In this document: positions 7,577-20,797 of the stretch, piece after piece | Layout: each line of letters opens with the position of its first letter | Position numbering within the stretch: position 1 is the stretch's first letter | Assembly (NCBI GenBank): GCA_902604855.1 | Contig: CACLAF010000001.1 | Span: 186,001 to 250,000 of the forward strand | Length of the DNA stretch: 64,000 bases | Direction of reading: 5' to 3' | Origin: an uncultured SAR86 cluster bacterium | Lineage (GTDB): Bacteria; Pseudomonadota; Gammaproteobacteria; Magnimaribacterales; Magnimaribacteraceae | Notes under the pieces: generated by a model | The model's database searches: none | What the model saw: only the letters and a program-made list of their open reading frames with translations | Told to the model about the DNA's origin: nothing | Translations under genes and position numbers: made by a program

Positions 7577-10036
7577 GCTCAATTCAACATCGAACTGAAA
7601 GTATGGCTTTACTTTGCTCTCTTTTTGATGAAATTCGTTAGACACTAAACCTATCTTTCCAAAGAAAGAGAGGTTGCGACTTTTCGTGTTATAAACTAAT
7701 TGAGAATTTATTTGTCTTCCTGAAGGTGTTAAATCTATGTTAAGGTTTTGAAAAAGTATCTCTCTATCCTTTGTTCTACCAACAGGAAGAGAGAAATTCA
7801 TATTAGATCGTTCTGATCTTAGAGGTTGATACACTTCCAATCCTAATGAATCTGAGTCAGTGAATATATTATCTTTGTAAATTCCTATATCAAAAGATGA
7901 ATAGTATGTATCCTCTATATCTTCTATCATTCCCATTTGATTGAAAGTTGAAGAAGTCATACCTACGTGAAATGAGCTTTTAAAAAGAGTGTCTTTCACT
8001 CTATTTAAGAAGTCTACTCCAATAAAAGATGTTAGAGATTTGTCAGCCTGTCCAAAACTTCCTTCTGAAGATATACCTAATAAATTGGTATTATTTGTAG
8101 TGAGCCCTACTTGATACGAGATTGAAGCCATTTCTATATAATCTCTTATCTCTAAAAGAATACCTTTGCTGTCTCCTATTTGATTTACGAATCTTTTGCC
8201 GTCTCGATGAGAACCTTGAAAAAATGAAAAAAGCATAGATTTTTTCGAGGGTATATGTATATCCATACCAATATAAGATCCATCAGAGGAATACTCCAGA
8301 AAAGGGATTCCTTTATATTTAAAGCCTTTTTTTGATGCAAGATAGGTGTTAGGACTTGTTCCGCTGCCAAAAAATAATTTACTATTTTGGGTAAGGCTTT
8401 GTTCAAATGAAAAATAGGCTAATTTATTCTCAGTATCAGCCCACAAAGATAGAAGATTATATTCGTGGGAGAAACCATCATTAATGCCTAATTGAACGAA
8501 ACCATTTTTCGTTGCAATTGATCTCTCATAAACTCTTTTACTTGGATTGAGTTGAAAAGATGTCAGCCAATTAATATTGGGAATATTATTCAGTATGCGA
8601 TCATTGAAAGATCTCTCAAAAGGAGCACCTAATTCATCAAAAATTACATATGATAACTGGCTTAATTTTTTAGAGATAATATTACCAAACGCAGGGCCTA
8701 CTATTCCTATATAACTTCCCTCTTCTTTGAGATTTAACTTAGAAAGAGATGCACCAGCCGTTGCTATCATTGCAGTACCTAATGGTTTTGTTGCAGCATC
8801 TAAATCCATTAGGCCTTGACCATAAATTTCAGAGTCTGAATAAATACCTGATTTATTTGCTGTTGTAAAAAGCCTTTGCAGTATTTCTGTATTACCTAAC
8901 TGTCCATCAAAATAATCAGCAAGAAGGGCTATTCCACCTGAAACATGAGGTGCTGCCATTGATGTACCACTAGCTCTTCCATATGAATCAATTATGGGTT
9001 CGTCTTGGGCATATACACTTAATATAGAATTTCCAGGAGCTGCTAAACAATAATCTTGTGCAACACCACATCTATTAGAAAAGCTACTTATAGTGCCATC
9101 CTCATCGACAGAAACAGCAGCAACGGTATTTCCTCTCAGTTCAGGCAGTAGATATGCCAAACCTCCGAATACCTCCGGACTTGAATAATCAACTCCTTGA
9201 TCTGAATAGCTACCACCATTACCAGCCGCCCAAACAAAAATTGTTTTATTTTCATCTGCTTTTTGTGCCTGTGCTAATACCTCAATAGTCTTTGGAAATG
9301 CTTGCCTTATATTCTCTTCGGTATAATCATTTATATTCCCTTGATAGCCAAAACTTCCGTTAACAACTGTAACCTCCTTAGAAACAAACTCAGCCTCAAG
9401 TTGAGACCAGCTATTATCGATTCCAGTGTAATCTACTGACGAATTAATGATTGCGGGGTCATAGGTATCACCCGCAGTTCCTAGCTCTATGGAGATAAAA
9501 AATAACTGAGCATCAAATGCAACTCCGTGAATTCCAGATCCATCTCTTTCGCCTAAGGCGATACCTGCAACATGAGAACCATGTCTTTTTTCATCAGTTG
9601 TTGGTGTTCTATCTGGATAGACTAAATAACTTTCTGGTAAAAGTTTATTGGAACTATTTAGCTCTTGGTGTGAAGTATCAATGCCAGAATCCATAATACC
9701 TATAATTGCACCTCTTCCTGTAGCGCCTCTCGCATAAGCAGACGAAGCCTTGATTAGACCTAAACCATATTGATCACTATATTCTGAGGAGTCTTCATAG
9801 GTCATTTTGTCGGCATCAAAATTGCCGGTAAGCGAAATTGAACCTGAAGTAGGTAGATTAGGATTATAAGAACTAGTAGTTGTTGTTGTGGAAGTTGAAG
9901 AGGAAGACGTATTTGTGCTTTGAGTACTTTCGCTTCCAGTGGAAGTTTGGGGAATCGGAGAACTCGAACTGCCTCCGCCGCCACCCCCACAAGACAAGAG
10001 AAAAACCATTAAAAAGCATGGAATACTTTTCTTCAT
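7568..10036 (-). CDS. Lipoprotein subtilisin-like serine protease (S8) with long C-terminal domain
   Basis: The start is placed at the ATG at 10036, 30 nt inside the ORF-track frame. It forms an ATGA overlap with the upstream gene and yields a proper lipoprotein signal, MKKSIPCFLMVFLLSC, with Cys16 as lipidation site. A Gly/Ser/Thr-rich linker follows (about 17-60). The S8 domain shows Asp116 (IMDSGID), His152 (RHGSHVAG), Asn273 (AAGNG) and Ser359 (GTSMAAPHVSGG). The C-terminal 390 residues are beta-rich and look like an autotransporter-type or other envelope domain, but the protein does not end in the aromatic residue typical of barrels. Likely an outer-membrane-attached protease acting on the cell surface or in the periplasm. 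Confidence 0.85.
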   Translation of the reverse strand: MKKSIPCFLMVFLLSCGGGGGGSSSSPIPQTSTGSESTQSTNTSSSSTSTTTTTSSYNPNLPTSGSISLTGNFDADKMTYEDSSEYSDQYGLGLIKASSAYARGATGRGAIIGIMDSGIDTSHQELNSSNKLLPESYLVYPDRTPTTDEKRHGSHVAGIALGERDGSGIHGVAFDAQLFFISIELGTAGDTYDPAIINSSVDYTGIDNSWSQLEAEFVSKEVTVVNGSFGYQGNINDYTEENIRQAFPKTIEVLAQAQKADENKTIFVWAAGNGGSYSDQGVDYSSPEVFGGLAYLLPELRGNTVAAVSVDEDGTISSFSNRCGVAQDYCLAAPGNSILSVYAQDEPIIDSYGRASGTSMAAPHVSGGIALLADYFDGQLGNTEILQRLFTTANKSGIYSDSEIYGQGLMDLDAATKPLGTAMIATAGASLSKLNLKEEGSYIGIVGPAFGNIISKKLSQLSYVIFDELGAPFERSFNDRILNNIPNINWLTSFQLNPSKRVYERSIATKNGFVQLGINDGFSHEYNLLSLWADTENKLAYFSFEQSLTQNSKLFFGSGTSPNTYLASKKGFKYKGIPFLEYSSDGSYIGMDIHIPSKKSMLFSFFQGSHRDGKRFVNQIGDSKGILLEIRDYIEMASISYQVGLTTNNTNLLGISSEGSFGQADKSLTSFIGVDFLNRVKDTLFKSSFHVGMTSSTFNQMGMIEDIEDTYYSSFDIGIYKDNIFTDSDSLGLEVYQPLRSERSNMNFSLPVGRTKDREILFQNLNIDLTPSGRQINSQLVYNTKSRNLSFFGKIGLVSNEFHQKESKVKPYFQFDVELSLE

Positions 10037-10767
10037 ACTAGAAAGAACTTTAATCCGCCTAAACAAATCACACCCTCACTTATAAAGCCTAACTCTGCAG
10101 CTCTTTTATTAATAATATCGTGATCTCTTGCCTTGAGGCTAAAAGCTGAAATCCCAGGACCTCTTCCATCACTATCCAAAATAAATTCTAACCAGGTGTT
10201 ATCTAGAAATATTTTTAACTTTTCTTTACTTGATGTGGGATTGCCTAAAACTTCAAGCCAGTCTTGAAACATAGCTTCAGGATTATCAGACTGAATTTGA
10301 ACTCCATCTACACCTGTAATAGGTCCAGATATATGACTTGTCCACTCCGGTCCAGCCCATTTCCAACTTTCTTTAGGATTCATCCAGTCAAGAGAAAGTA
10401 TTGCCCCTCCCATTTGTTTAGGATGAAGATGTATAGCTTTTGCTTCAGGTAGGTCTGTTTCCCAAACAACCCCTATATTATTCTTTTCTACTGAGCCTTT
10501 TGAATCCTTAAAGTCATCTACTTGAATTATAATCATGTAACCGCCATCGCCATTTCTCTTTTCCAAAAATCTCTCGGCTGTTGTATTTTCTTCCTTCGGA
10601 CTAACTACCTCTAAAAAATCTGTTCCTATAGGTATAACCGCATTTTCAAGACCAAAATGGCCTACTCCAGGATCATTAAAAGCAACTTCGCATTCAAACA
10701 ACTCACATAGACTATTAACAATTGGATCTCTTAGAGCTGAGACCATAACTATCTGTCTTATATCCAT
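10033..10767 (-). CDS. VOC/glyoxalase-like domain protein
   Basis: A 244-residue protein with two vicinal-oxygen-chelate-like halves. The first (about 1-130) has the pattern VGHFGLENAVIPIGTDFLEVVSP, a common VOC substrate-edge motif. The second (about 145-244) repeats a similar beta-alpha-beta pattern around HISGPITGVDGVQIQ. The enzyme class covers lyases, dioxygenases and isomerases, and the substrate cannot be told. It runs into the downstream subtilase through an ATGA overlap, so the two are translationally coupled although no shared function is obvious. Confidence 0.65.
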   Translation of the reverse strand: MDIRQIVMVSALRDPIVNSLCELFECEVAFNDPGVGHFGLENAVIPIGTDFLEVVSPKEENTTAERFLEKRNGDGGYMIIIQVDDFKDSKGSVEKNNIGVVWETDLPEAKAIHLHPKQMGGAILSLDWMNPKESWKWAGPEWTSHISGPITGVDGVQIQSDNPEAMFQDWLEVLGNPTSSKEKLKIFLDNTWLEFILDSDGRGPGISAFSLKARDHDIINKRAAELGFISEGVICLGGLKFFLV

Positions 10768-10838
10768 TTACAAACCTACTATATTCCCCTTTAAATAATA
10801 ACCTCGCTTATACTAACTCATTATTAATAGAATACCCC

Positions 10839-11669
10839 ATGAATATATCGGCTGATTTTGGTATTACAGTAACAGATACACTTAGAAGAAATGGTGACGA
10901 GTTAGACCATAGTATGGAGCTAAGCTCTAAAGATTTGGATCATCAAAGAATTAGGGAACTCTTTCCTGATGTAGACTTTACTTCAAATCAGGGTTTTTTG
11001 GCTGTTACTGGTGGCAGACATTTAGAGTTAGGCGATGAAATAGATTCAACTCCAATTATTCATATAAATGAAATAGAAGCGATAGGAGAGGGCTCAATGA
11101 ATCTTTCTGGATTAAATAAAGAAGACTCAGTAATTATAGTTAGTGCTGGATCAGGTACCGCTTGTATTCATGCTAAAAATGGGAAATTCACACATTGCTC
11201 TGGTACAGGAGTTGGTGGAGGAACTGTTCTGGGTTTAAGTAAACTGCTTTTAGATACTAGTGACCCTTTTGAAATCGCATCTCTGGCAGAAAAAGGTAAT
11301 AAAAGTCAGGTTGATTTAATATTGGAAGATGTCGTATCAGGTCCCATAGGTCAATTACCTCCCTCTACAACAGCAGTTAACTTTGGGAAGATAACTAAAA
11401 TTGAAGATGGCTACTCTAAGGAAGATATTGCAGCTGGTATTGTTAACTTAGTAGGTCAGACCGCCGCTAGGATAGCAACATCAGTAGCAATGATGTTCGA
11501 GGCTAAACAAATTGTAGTTGTTGGAAGAGCTCCTTCTTTTAATGGTCTTAAAGAGTCACTTGAAGAAGCCGCTTCTATCACAGGATTTACACCACATTTC
11601 CCGCAAAATGGAGAATATGCCTCCGCTCTTGGTGCACTATTATTGGCAGAAAAAAACCCTCCTAATTAA
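10839..11669 (+). CDS. coaW: Type II pantothenate kinase (CoaW-like)
   Basis: Phosphorylates pantothenate, the first committed step of coenzyme A synthesis. The 276 residues follow the staphylococcal CoaW pattern from memory: N-terminal phosphate motif NISADFGITVTDTL, a central IVSAGSGTACIHA, then the diagnostic CSGTGVGGGTVLGLSKLL, TTAVNFGKI and the end segment QNGEYASALGALLLAEK. Type II kinases are uncommon in Gammaproteobacteria, where CoaA or CoaX is usual. Coupled with the many acyl-CoA genes in this window it probably supplies CoA. Its TAA stop lies inside the bidirectional terminator that separates it from the rRNA operon. Confidence 0.8.
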   Translation: MNISADFGITVTDTLRRNGDELDHSMELSSKDLDHQRIRELFPDVDFTSNQGFLAVTGGRHLELGDEIDSTPIIHINEIEAIGEGSMNLSGLNKEDSVIIVSAGSGTACIHAKNGKFTHCSGTGVGGGTVLGLSKLLLDTSDPFEIASLAEKGNKSQVDLILEDVVSGPIGQLPPSTTAVNFGKITKIEDGYSKEDIAAGIVNLVGQTAARIATSVAMMFEAKQIVVVGRAPSFNGLKESLEEAASITGFTPHFPQNGEYASALGALLLAEKNPPN

Positions 11670-11683
11670 AAATTAGAAGGGTT
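11655..11683 (-). terminator. Rho-independent terminator of the rRNA operon (bidirectional)
   Basis: AACCCT-x-CTAATT pairs with AATTAG-x-AGGGTT around a 3-nt loop, 12 pairs with one mismatch. On the minus strand it is followed by a T7 run directly after the 5S gene. On the plus strand a weaker T/A tail follows, so it may also end coaW transcripts. The coaW stop codon is embedded in the stem. Confidence 0.85.
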
Positions 11684-11694
11684 ATTTAAAAAAA

Positions 11695-11810
11695 GTCTGA
11701 CGATGTCCTACTCTCACATGGTCGCAACCACACTACCATCGGCGCTAAAAGGTTTCACTTCTGAGTTCGAAAAGGTATCAGGTGGTTCACTCTTGCTATG
11801 GTCATCAGAC
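11695..11810 (-). rRNA. rrf: 5S ribosomal RNA
   Basis: About 116 nt with complementary ends GTCTGATGACCATAG and CATCGTCAGAC, and with the conserved loop region CCGAACTCAGAAGTGAAACC-like sequence on the minus strand. It is the last gene of the 16S-23S-5S operon and is followed at once by the terminator. Confidence 0.92.
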
Positions 11811-11861
11811 ATAAACTTATAAATTCAATCTAATTAGCAACTTGGCTATATCAAGAAATTA

Positions 11862-11876
11862 CTTGATGTAATACGG

Positions 11877-11881
<5 letters not shown>
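11862..11881 (-). other. 23S processing stem, 3' arm
   Basis: The sequence flanking the 3' end of 23S (plus strand CTTGATGTAATACGGTCAAG) is complementary, with one wobble or mismatch, to the sequence flanking its 5' end at about 14764-14783. Together they form the long helix normally cut by RNase III. Confidence 0.7.
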
Positions 11882-14763
<2,882 letters not shown>

Positions 14764-14769
<6 letters not shown>

Positions 14770-14783
14770 CCATATTACATCAA
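14764..14783 (-). other. 23S processing stem, 5' arm
   Basis: Plus-strand ACTTGACCATATTACATCAA is the partner of the arm at 11862-11881. It overlaps the first bases of mature 23S, as expected for the RNase III helix. Confidence 0.7.
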
Positions 14784-14970
14784 TTAACTTAATGATATTT
14801 TCAAGCATTTCTATCTACTATATGTGTTTTCAAAAAAACACAAAAACGCCAAATTACTTTGCAGTTATTCAAATAAGGTTTCGGATTAAAAGAATAATAA
14901 AACCTTTAATGAATAATTAATTTGCATATCTAGAACATAAATGCTCTTGATATGACTTGATTGAACTTAT

Positions 14971-14986
14971 AAAAATGTTAAAAAAC
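14971..14986 (-). promoter_or_regulatory. boxA-like antitermination element in the spacer
   Basis: GTTTTTTAACATTTTT on the minus strand closely matches GTTTTTTAAAAGTTTT in the 16S leader. Both resemble the rrn boxA consensus GYTCTTTNAANA. E. coli also carries boxA in both leader and spacer. Likely bound by NusB/NusE to keep polymerase processive. Confidence 0.55.
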
Positions 14987-15016
14987 GCATCTAGAATCCC
15001 TAAGAGATCAAAGATA

Positions 15017-15039
15017 AATAAGTAATTCGTGTGAACGCC
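15017..15039 (-). other. 16S processing stem, 3' arm
   Basis: Plus-strand AATAAGTAATTCGTGTGAACGCC is complementary to the leader sequence at 16711-16732 through at least 17 uninterrupted bases. The two bracket 16S and would form the RNase III cleavage helix of the precursor. Confidence 0.75.
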
Positions 15040-15060
15040 TACAAAAAAACGATTTTATTT

Positions 15061-16614
<1,554 letters not shown>

Positions 16615-16696
16615 ATTTTGAATTAAGTGCCAAAATGACACTAAATCAGCTTATTAATCTATATAAATATGGATTAATTACTGACTTTGGTAAGTT

Positions 16697-16714
16697 GCGC
16701 TTAATTATAAGCGC
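16697..16714 (-). other. Leader hairpin upstream of 16S
   Basis: GCGCTTA-TAAT-TAAGCGC, a perfect 7-bp stem with a 4-nt loop, lies just downstream of the 5' arm of the 16S processing stem. Its loop region spells TATAAT, but see the rejected list for why it is not called a promoter. Confidence 0.5.
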
Positions 16715-16732
16715 CCACACGAATTACTTATT
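16711..16732 (-). other. 16S processing stem, 5' arm
   Basis: Minus-strand AATAAGTAATTCGTGTGGGCGC pairs with the spacer arm at 15017-15039. Since this arm must be transcribed, the rRNA promoter must lie upstream of 16732. Confidence 0.75.
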
Positions 16733-16767
16733 AAAACTTTTAAAAAACTCCCCTTCGCGAACGAAGG
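16733..16767 (-). promoter_or_regulatory. nut-like boxB hairpin plus boxA in the rRNA leader
   Basis: On the minus strand CCTTCG-TTCG-CGAAGG (16767-16752) forms a 6-bp hairpin with a UUCG loop. It is followed by GTTTTTTAAAAGTTTT (16748-16733), nearly the same as the spacer boxA-like element. The boxB-then-boxA order is that of E. coli rrn leaders. A hairpin plus T-run could also be read as the tyrS terminator; it may serve both roles. Confidence 0.5.
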
Positions 16768-16773
16768 CAGCGC

Positions 16774-16800
16774 AGTATACAACATAATATGGTGTTTCAA
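16774..16800 (-). promoter_or_regulatory. Putative rRNA operon promoter
   Basis: Minus-strand TTGAAA (16800-16795) and TATACT (16779-16774) are 15 nt apart (16 nt if TTTGAA is used). A GC-rich discriminator GCGCTGCC follows, the signature of stringently controlled stable RNA promoters. It is packed between the tyrS stop and the leader hairpin. Confidence 0.5.
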
Positions 16801-16815
16801 AGAAGTTTTTCTTTA

Positions 16816-18006
16816 TTATTTGATATTAATTTTTGCAGCTTTCTTTTTACCTACCAACACTAAATTCGAAGAGCCTTTTTTTAATGAGAATTTAGGATCT
16901 GAAACTCTTTCATCATTAACTTTAATTGCACCTTGTTTTATCATCCGGATGGCATCAGAGGTGCTCTTTAGCAACTCTGATTCTTTTAATACTCTAGTTA
17001 AAAGCTCTGAATTTTCTGAGATTTCAAAATTTATTTCGTCAAGCTCCTGTGAAATATTTCCTTTTTGGAACCTGTTTATAAAATTGTCTTTTGATTTGCT
17101 ACCCCAACCATTATTGAATCTCTCAACTATTTCTTCAGCCAGTAAAAACTTAATATCTCTTGGATTAGCTCCTTCTTTAATCTCTTCTTTCAGGTTAGAT
17201 ATCTCTTCAGATGATTTAAAACTCAAAAGATAAAAATATCGCCACATTAAATGGTCGGAAATAGACATAATTTTTCCAAACATATCATCAGGGCTATCTT
17301 CTAAAGCAACATAATTTCCTAAAGATTTAGACATCTTCTTAACACCATCCAATCCTTCAAGAAGTGGAACAGTCATAATGGATTGTTGATTACATCCATA
17401 GTGTTTTTGGACTTCGCGACCTAAAAGTAAATTAAATTTCTGATCTGTTCCACCCAATTCAATGTCCGCTTCCAATTTTACGGAATCAAACCCTTGCAAA
17501 ATGGGATACAAAAATTCATGAATAGAAATCGGCTGTTGAGATTTATATCTTTTTGAGAAATCATCCCGTTCTAACATTCTTGCAACCGTATAAGACGAAA
17601 GCATTTTAATAAATTCAGAAGGATCAACTTGGTTCATCCATTCAGAATTGAATCTGATTTCTGTTTTTTTAGGATCTAAAATTTTGAAAACCTGTTCTTT
17701 GTAAGTCTCTGCATTTTTATCAAGCTGGTCTTGAGTTAAAACTGGGCGTGTTTCATTTACTCCCGAAGGATCTCCAACAAGACCAGTAAAATCTCCAATC
17801 AAAAAAATTACTTCATGACCTAAATCTTGGAAGATTTTCATCTTATTCAAAAGTACAGTATGGCCTAAATGTAAATCAGGCGAGGTAGGATCGAATCCTG
17901 CTTTAACTCTTAACTTTCTCTTTGATTTTATCTGCTCCAAAAAGCTCTCTTCAGGGATAATTTCTTCAGTCCCTCTAGTGAGTAATTCTAGGTTCTCTTT
18001 GCTCAT
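16816..18006 (-). CDS. tyrS: Tyrosyl-tRNA synthetase
   Basis: Charges tRNA-Tyr. The 396 residues carry the class I signatures HLGH (46-49, in PDLHLGHT) and KMSKS (224-228), and the Tyr-binding helix region [13 protein letters not shown]-terminal S4-type RNA-binding segment follows (about 330-396, [18 protein letters not shown]). The length fits the TyrZ-like bacterial form. It is directly upstream of the rRNA operon in the same direction. A TATAAT box 9 nt before the ATG suggests a very short or absent leader. Confidence 0.97.
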   Translation of the reverse strand: MSKENLELLTRGTEEIIPEESFLEQIKSKRKLRVKAGFDPTSPDLHLGHTVLLNKMKIFQDLGHEVIFLIGDFTGLVGDPSGVNETRPVLTQDQLDKNAETYKEQVFKILDPKKTEIRFNSEWMNQVDPSEFIKMLSSYTVARMLERDDFSKRYKSQQPISIHEFLYPILQGFDSVKLEADIELGGTDQKFNLLLGREVQKHYGCNQQSIMTVPLLEGLDGVKKMSKSLGNYVALEDSPDDMFGKIMSISDHLMWRYFYLLSFKSSEEISNLKEEIKEGANPRDIKFLLAEEIVERFNNGWGSKSKDNFINRFQKGNISQELDEINFEISENSELLTRVLKESELLKSTSDAIRMIKQGAIKVNDERVSDPKFSLKKGSSNLVLVGKKKAAKINIK

Positions 18007-18015
18007 TGTTATTCT

Positions 18016-18021
18016 ATTATA
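18016..18021 (-). promoter_or_regulatory. Putative -10 box of tyrS
   Basis: Minus-strand TATAAT ends 9 nt before the tyrS ATG. The 45-bp gap to mepM must hold both divergent promoters. A TATCAT at 18037-18042, 8 nt before the mepM ATG at 18051, is the candidate for the other direction. Confidence 0.4.
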
Positions 18022-18050
18022 TGTCCTTTTTTAAGGTATCATTCGACTTT

Positions 18051-19355
18051 ATGCTGGTTAGAGAATTAATCTATGTTTTAAAAAACTTTCCGAGAAAGCA
18101 TATCTTTACTCTTTTGATTGGCCTGATTTTGATAATTTCTATCAGCCTACTAGGCAACATAAAATTTACTGAAGAAAATCAATACTCCGAACTCATAAAA
18201 TCACTTTCACTTAGTTCCCTTACTGATGACTATCAAATTGATATACCCCCGATAGAAAAAGAGGCTTTAATTAAAAGAAATGATTCACTCTTCACAATTC
18301 TGAATCAACTTGGAGTTTTGCAAGAAGACATAATCAAGTTAATTAATAGTCAAGAAAGTAGTCTTTTATCGAAAATTGAAGTCGGAGATAAGATCAAGAT
18401 CTTAATGAATGACAGAGGAGAGCTACTGAAAATGTTTTATATTGATGACATAAAGAGTGGCATACAAGCTGAAAGAAACGAAGATAGTTACTCAATTTCA
18501 AAATATGTATCAAAAATCGAAAAGGTTAAAGTCTTTAAGCATGTGATTATTGAAGATTCAATGTATGTATCCGGTCTGAAGGAGAATGTCCCGGACAGTG
18601 TATTAATGGACTTGGCTTACATTAATGGTTGGGATATAGATTTTACTCATGACATAAGAAAAGGTGATAGTTACAGCATAATCTATGAAGAAATAATTAT
18701 TAATGGAGAAAAAGCAATTGACGGAGATATCCTTATTTCAGAGTTCAATAATAGGGATAAAAAATTTATTGCAGTAAGATATGACTTAGATTCAAAAACT
18801 TCAGAGTATTTCAATCTTGATGGCCAAAATGTTAAGAAGGCATTTCTTAGATCTCCTGTGAAATTAAGTTACATAAGTTCAAAGTATAATCTTAATAGGA
18901 GACATCCTGTTTTACATACAATAAGGGCACACAAAGGAGTAGATTATGCAGCCAATAAGGGCTCTCCAATTAGAGCAACTGGCGATGGAACAATATTATT
19001 TGCTGAATATAATGGAGGATGCGGTAATGAAATTAAGATTAAGCACTCTGAAGATTATGTTACTCGTTACTGTCATCTCGATAAATTTAGCTCCAGAACA
19101 AAAGTTGGTCGTAAGGTCAAACAAGGTCAAACAATTGGGTATGTAGGTAGCACTGGTCTAGCAACTGGGCCTCATTTGCATTATGAATTCCATGTTAATG
19201 GGAAGCACACGGACCCTCTTAAAGTAAAATTTCCAAATGCCTCACCCATTAATTCTTCTGAACTTAATAACTATAGAAAAAAATCTCAAAATCTCCTTAA
19301 TGAACTAAGTAACTATAAATATCTCATTAATCAAAGAGAAGTTTATGGCGGGTGA
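18051..19355 (+). CDS. mepM: M23 family murein DD-endopeptidase (MepM-like)
   Basis: A zinc peptidase that opens peptidoglycan cross-links to allow wall growth. The ATG at 18051 is preferred over the track start at 18006 (a TTG touching tyrS) and over ATG 18021, which lies inside the tyrS -10 box. From 18051 the protein starts MLVRELIYVLKNF and has one membrane anchor (about 18-35). A central LysM/OapA-like region around ILNQLGVLQEDI is followed by a C-terminal LytM domain with zinc motifs HKGVDYA, RYCHLD and HLHYEF. The stop overlaps anmK by 11 nt. Confidence 0.88.
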   Translation: MLVRELIYVLKNFPRKHIFTLLIGLILIISISLLGNIKFTEENQYSELIKSLSLSSLTDDYQIDIPPIEKEALIKRNDSLFTILNQLGVLQEDIIKLINSQESSLLSKIEVGDKIKILMNDRGELLKMFYIDDIKSGIQAERNEDSYSISKYVSKIEKVKVFKHVIIEDSMYVSGLKENVPDSVLMDLAYINGWDIDFTHDIRKGDSYSIIYEEIIINGEKAIDGDILISEFNNRDKKFIAVRYDLDSKTSEYFNLDGQNVKKAFLRSPVKLSYISSKYNLNRRHPVLHTIRAHKGVDYAANKGSPIRATGDGTILFAEYNGGCGNEIKIKHSEDYVTRYCHLDKFSSRTKVGRKVKQGQTIGYVGSTGLATGPHLHYEFHVNGKHTDPLKVKFPNASPINSSELNNYRKKSQNLLNELSNYKYLINQREVYGG

Positions 19356-20454
19356 AATCTACATTGGCTTAATGACTGGAACTAGTGCAGATTCTTTAGA
19401 TTGTGCAGCAGTTGAGTTTTCTGATAATGAGTTGAACATTGTTGGACTAAAGAATTACGATATACCGAGTAATTTAAAGGAAGAAATTAGTAAAAATACA
19501 AGATCTAAAGAGCTTAACGAAAGTCTAATCAAAGATTTAGATTTAAGACTAGGCGAATTTTTTTCCGATAGAGTAGAAGAATTTATTACATCTCTCAGTT
19601 TGAAAAAAGAAAAAATTGAAGCGATAGGTTCGCATGGGCAAACTATAAAACATGAACCTAATTCTATACCTCCTTTTTCACTTCAAATTGGTAATCCTCA
19701 GTTAATAAGTAATCAGCTCGGCATAAAAACTATTGCCAATTTTAGAGATGATGACATTGCGAAAGGAGGACAAGGTGCACCTTTGTCTCCCATTTTTCAT
19801 AAAGAAGTATTCGCTATAGAGAATAAGAAGAGGGTAATAATAAATATCGGAGGTATTACTAATATTTCCTTATTAGGTGGCGCAAAATTAATAGGTTTTG
19901 ATACTGGCCCAGGAAATTGTCTTTTAGATATTTGGACAAAGAAAAATAAAATGGGTAACTACGACAACGAAGGTAATTGGGCAAAATCAGGGACTGTAGA
20001 TCATGACTTACTGAATATAATGATGAAAGACAATTATTTTTCGCTTGAACCACCTAAAAGCACTGGCCCAGATTACTTTAACTTATCTTGGCTTCAAGAT
20101 TGTCTTACGAAACTTAAGCAAGAAATAGATCCTCGTGATACTCAAGCAACCTTGGCAGAACTTACTGCAAGCAGTCTTTCAAATTCTTTGAAGAGACTTA
20201 AAATCATTAATGAAAAAATGTATATATGCGGCGGCGGAGTTCATAATAAATTTTTGATGAGTAGGATATCATTCCTTTTAGGAGAGAAATGTTACTCAAC
20301 AGATAAACTTGGGCTAGATCCAGATTACATAGAAGCTATTTGTTTTGCTTGGTTAGCATATAAAAGAGTAAATAATATTAAATTTAATATGAGTGCAATT
20401 ACAGGAAGCAATGAAAAAGTATTCTTAGGTAAAGTATATTTACCTTCTAAATAG
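19345..20454 (+). CDS. anmK: Anhydro-N-acetylmuramic acid kinase
   Basis: Converts 1,6-anhydro-MurNAc from wall turnover to MurNAc-6-phosphate. The 369 residues begin with [19 protein letters not shown], the ATP-site signature of the family. Further motifs are [24 protein letters not shown] and [11 protein letters not shown]. The length equals that of the E. coli enzyme. It overlaps the preceding murein peptidase gene, so the two envelope-recycling genes are coupled. Its stop overlaps the convergent erpA by 8 nt. Confidence 0.96.
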   Translation: MAGEIYIGLMTGTSADSLDCAAVEFSDNELNIVGLKNYDIPSNLKEEISKNTRSKELNESLIKDLDLRLGEFFSDRVEEFITSLSLKKEKIEAIGSHGQTIKHEPNSIPPFSLQIGNPQLISNQLGIKTIANFRDDDIAKGGQGAPLSPIFHKEVFAIENKKRVIINIGGITNISLLGGAKLIGFDTGPGNCLLDIWTKKNKMGNYDNEGNWAKSGTVDHDLLNIMMKDNYFSLEPPKSTGPDYFNLSWLQDCLTKLKQEIDPRDTQATLAELTASSLSNSLKRLKIINEKMYICGGGVHNKFLMSRISFLLGEKCYSTDKLGLDPDYIEAICFAWLAYKRVNNIKFNMSAITGSNEKVFLGKVYLPSK

Positions 20455-20797
20455 AGAAAGATTCTCCACAGCCGCAAGTTGTAGTGGCATTCGGGTTAGA
20501 AATTATAAATTTTGAACCAGTTAAATCCTCTACATAATCTACTGTTGATCCTTGCAGATACTGCAGGCTTAATGAGTCAATAACCAGATTAGCTCCCTCT
20601 TTTTCTATACAGGTGTCATCTTCATCTATTGTCTTATCAAAGGAAAATCCATACTGAAAACCCGAACATCCTCCGCCGGTAACATAAACCCTAAGATTTA
20701 AAATTTCAGATTCTGACTCTTTATTTTTAAGAGATAAAATCTTATGAACAGCTCCGTCAGTCAGTTGCATTAAAGAGGGTGTATAAGTTTCAACCAT
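20447..20797 (-). CDS. erpA: Iron-sulfur cluster insertion protein ErpA
   Basis: An A-type carrier that hands Fe-S clusters to apoproteins. The 116 residues hold the three invariant cysteines: Cys44 ([10 protein letters not shown]), Cys108 and Cys110 (CGCGESFSI). SVDY-type and [11 protein letters not shown] segments match ErpA more than IscA or SufA, and the position beside argC and anmK is the usual one for erpA in gammaproteobacteria. It overlaps the upstream argC by 8 nt. Confidence 0.92.
   Translation of the reverse strand: MVETYTPSLMQLTDGAVHKILSLKNKESESEILNLRVYVTGGGCSGFQYGFSFDKTIDEDDTCIEKEGANLVIDSLSLQYLQGSTVDYVEDLTGSKFIISNPNATTTCGCGESFSI

Larger units (their letters stand above)
14770..15060 (-). 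other. 16S-23S internal transcribed spacer without tRNA genes
   Basis: About 290 nt of AT-rich sequence. I find no cloverleaf, no GTTCGATTC-type T-loop and no CCA end, so the usual tRNA-Ile and tRNA-Ala are missing. It contains a boxA-like element (14971-14986), the 3' arm of the 16S processing stem (15017-15039) and part of the 5' arm of the 23S stem. Confidence 0.8.

Noticed and set aside
9802-9990. Track ORF of 62 aa in the subtilase linker
   Set aside because: A frame shadow of the low-complexity Ser/Thr linker of the real protein.
14770-15060. tRNA-Ile/tRNA-Ala in the 16S-23S spacer
   Set aside because: No tRNA-like arms, T-loop or acceptor sequence could be read on either strand.
16703-16708. 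TATAAT in the 16S leader as the rRNA promoter
   Set aside because: It is downstream of the 5' arm of the 16S processing stem, which must be transcribed, and it sits in the loop of a perfect hairpin.
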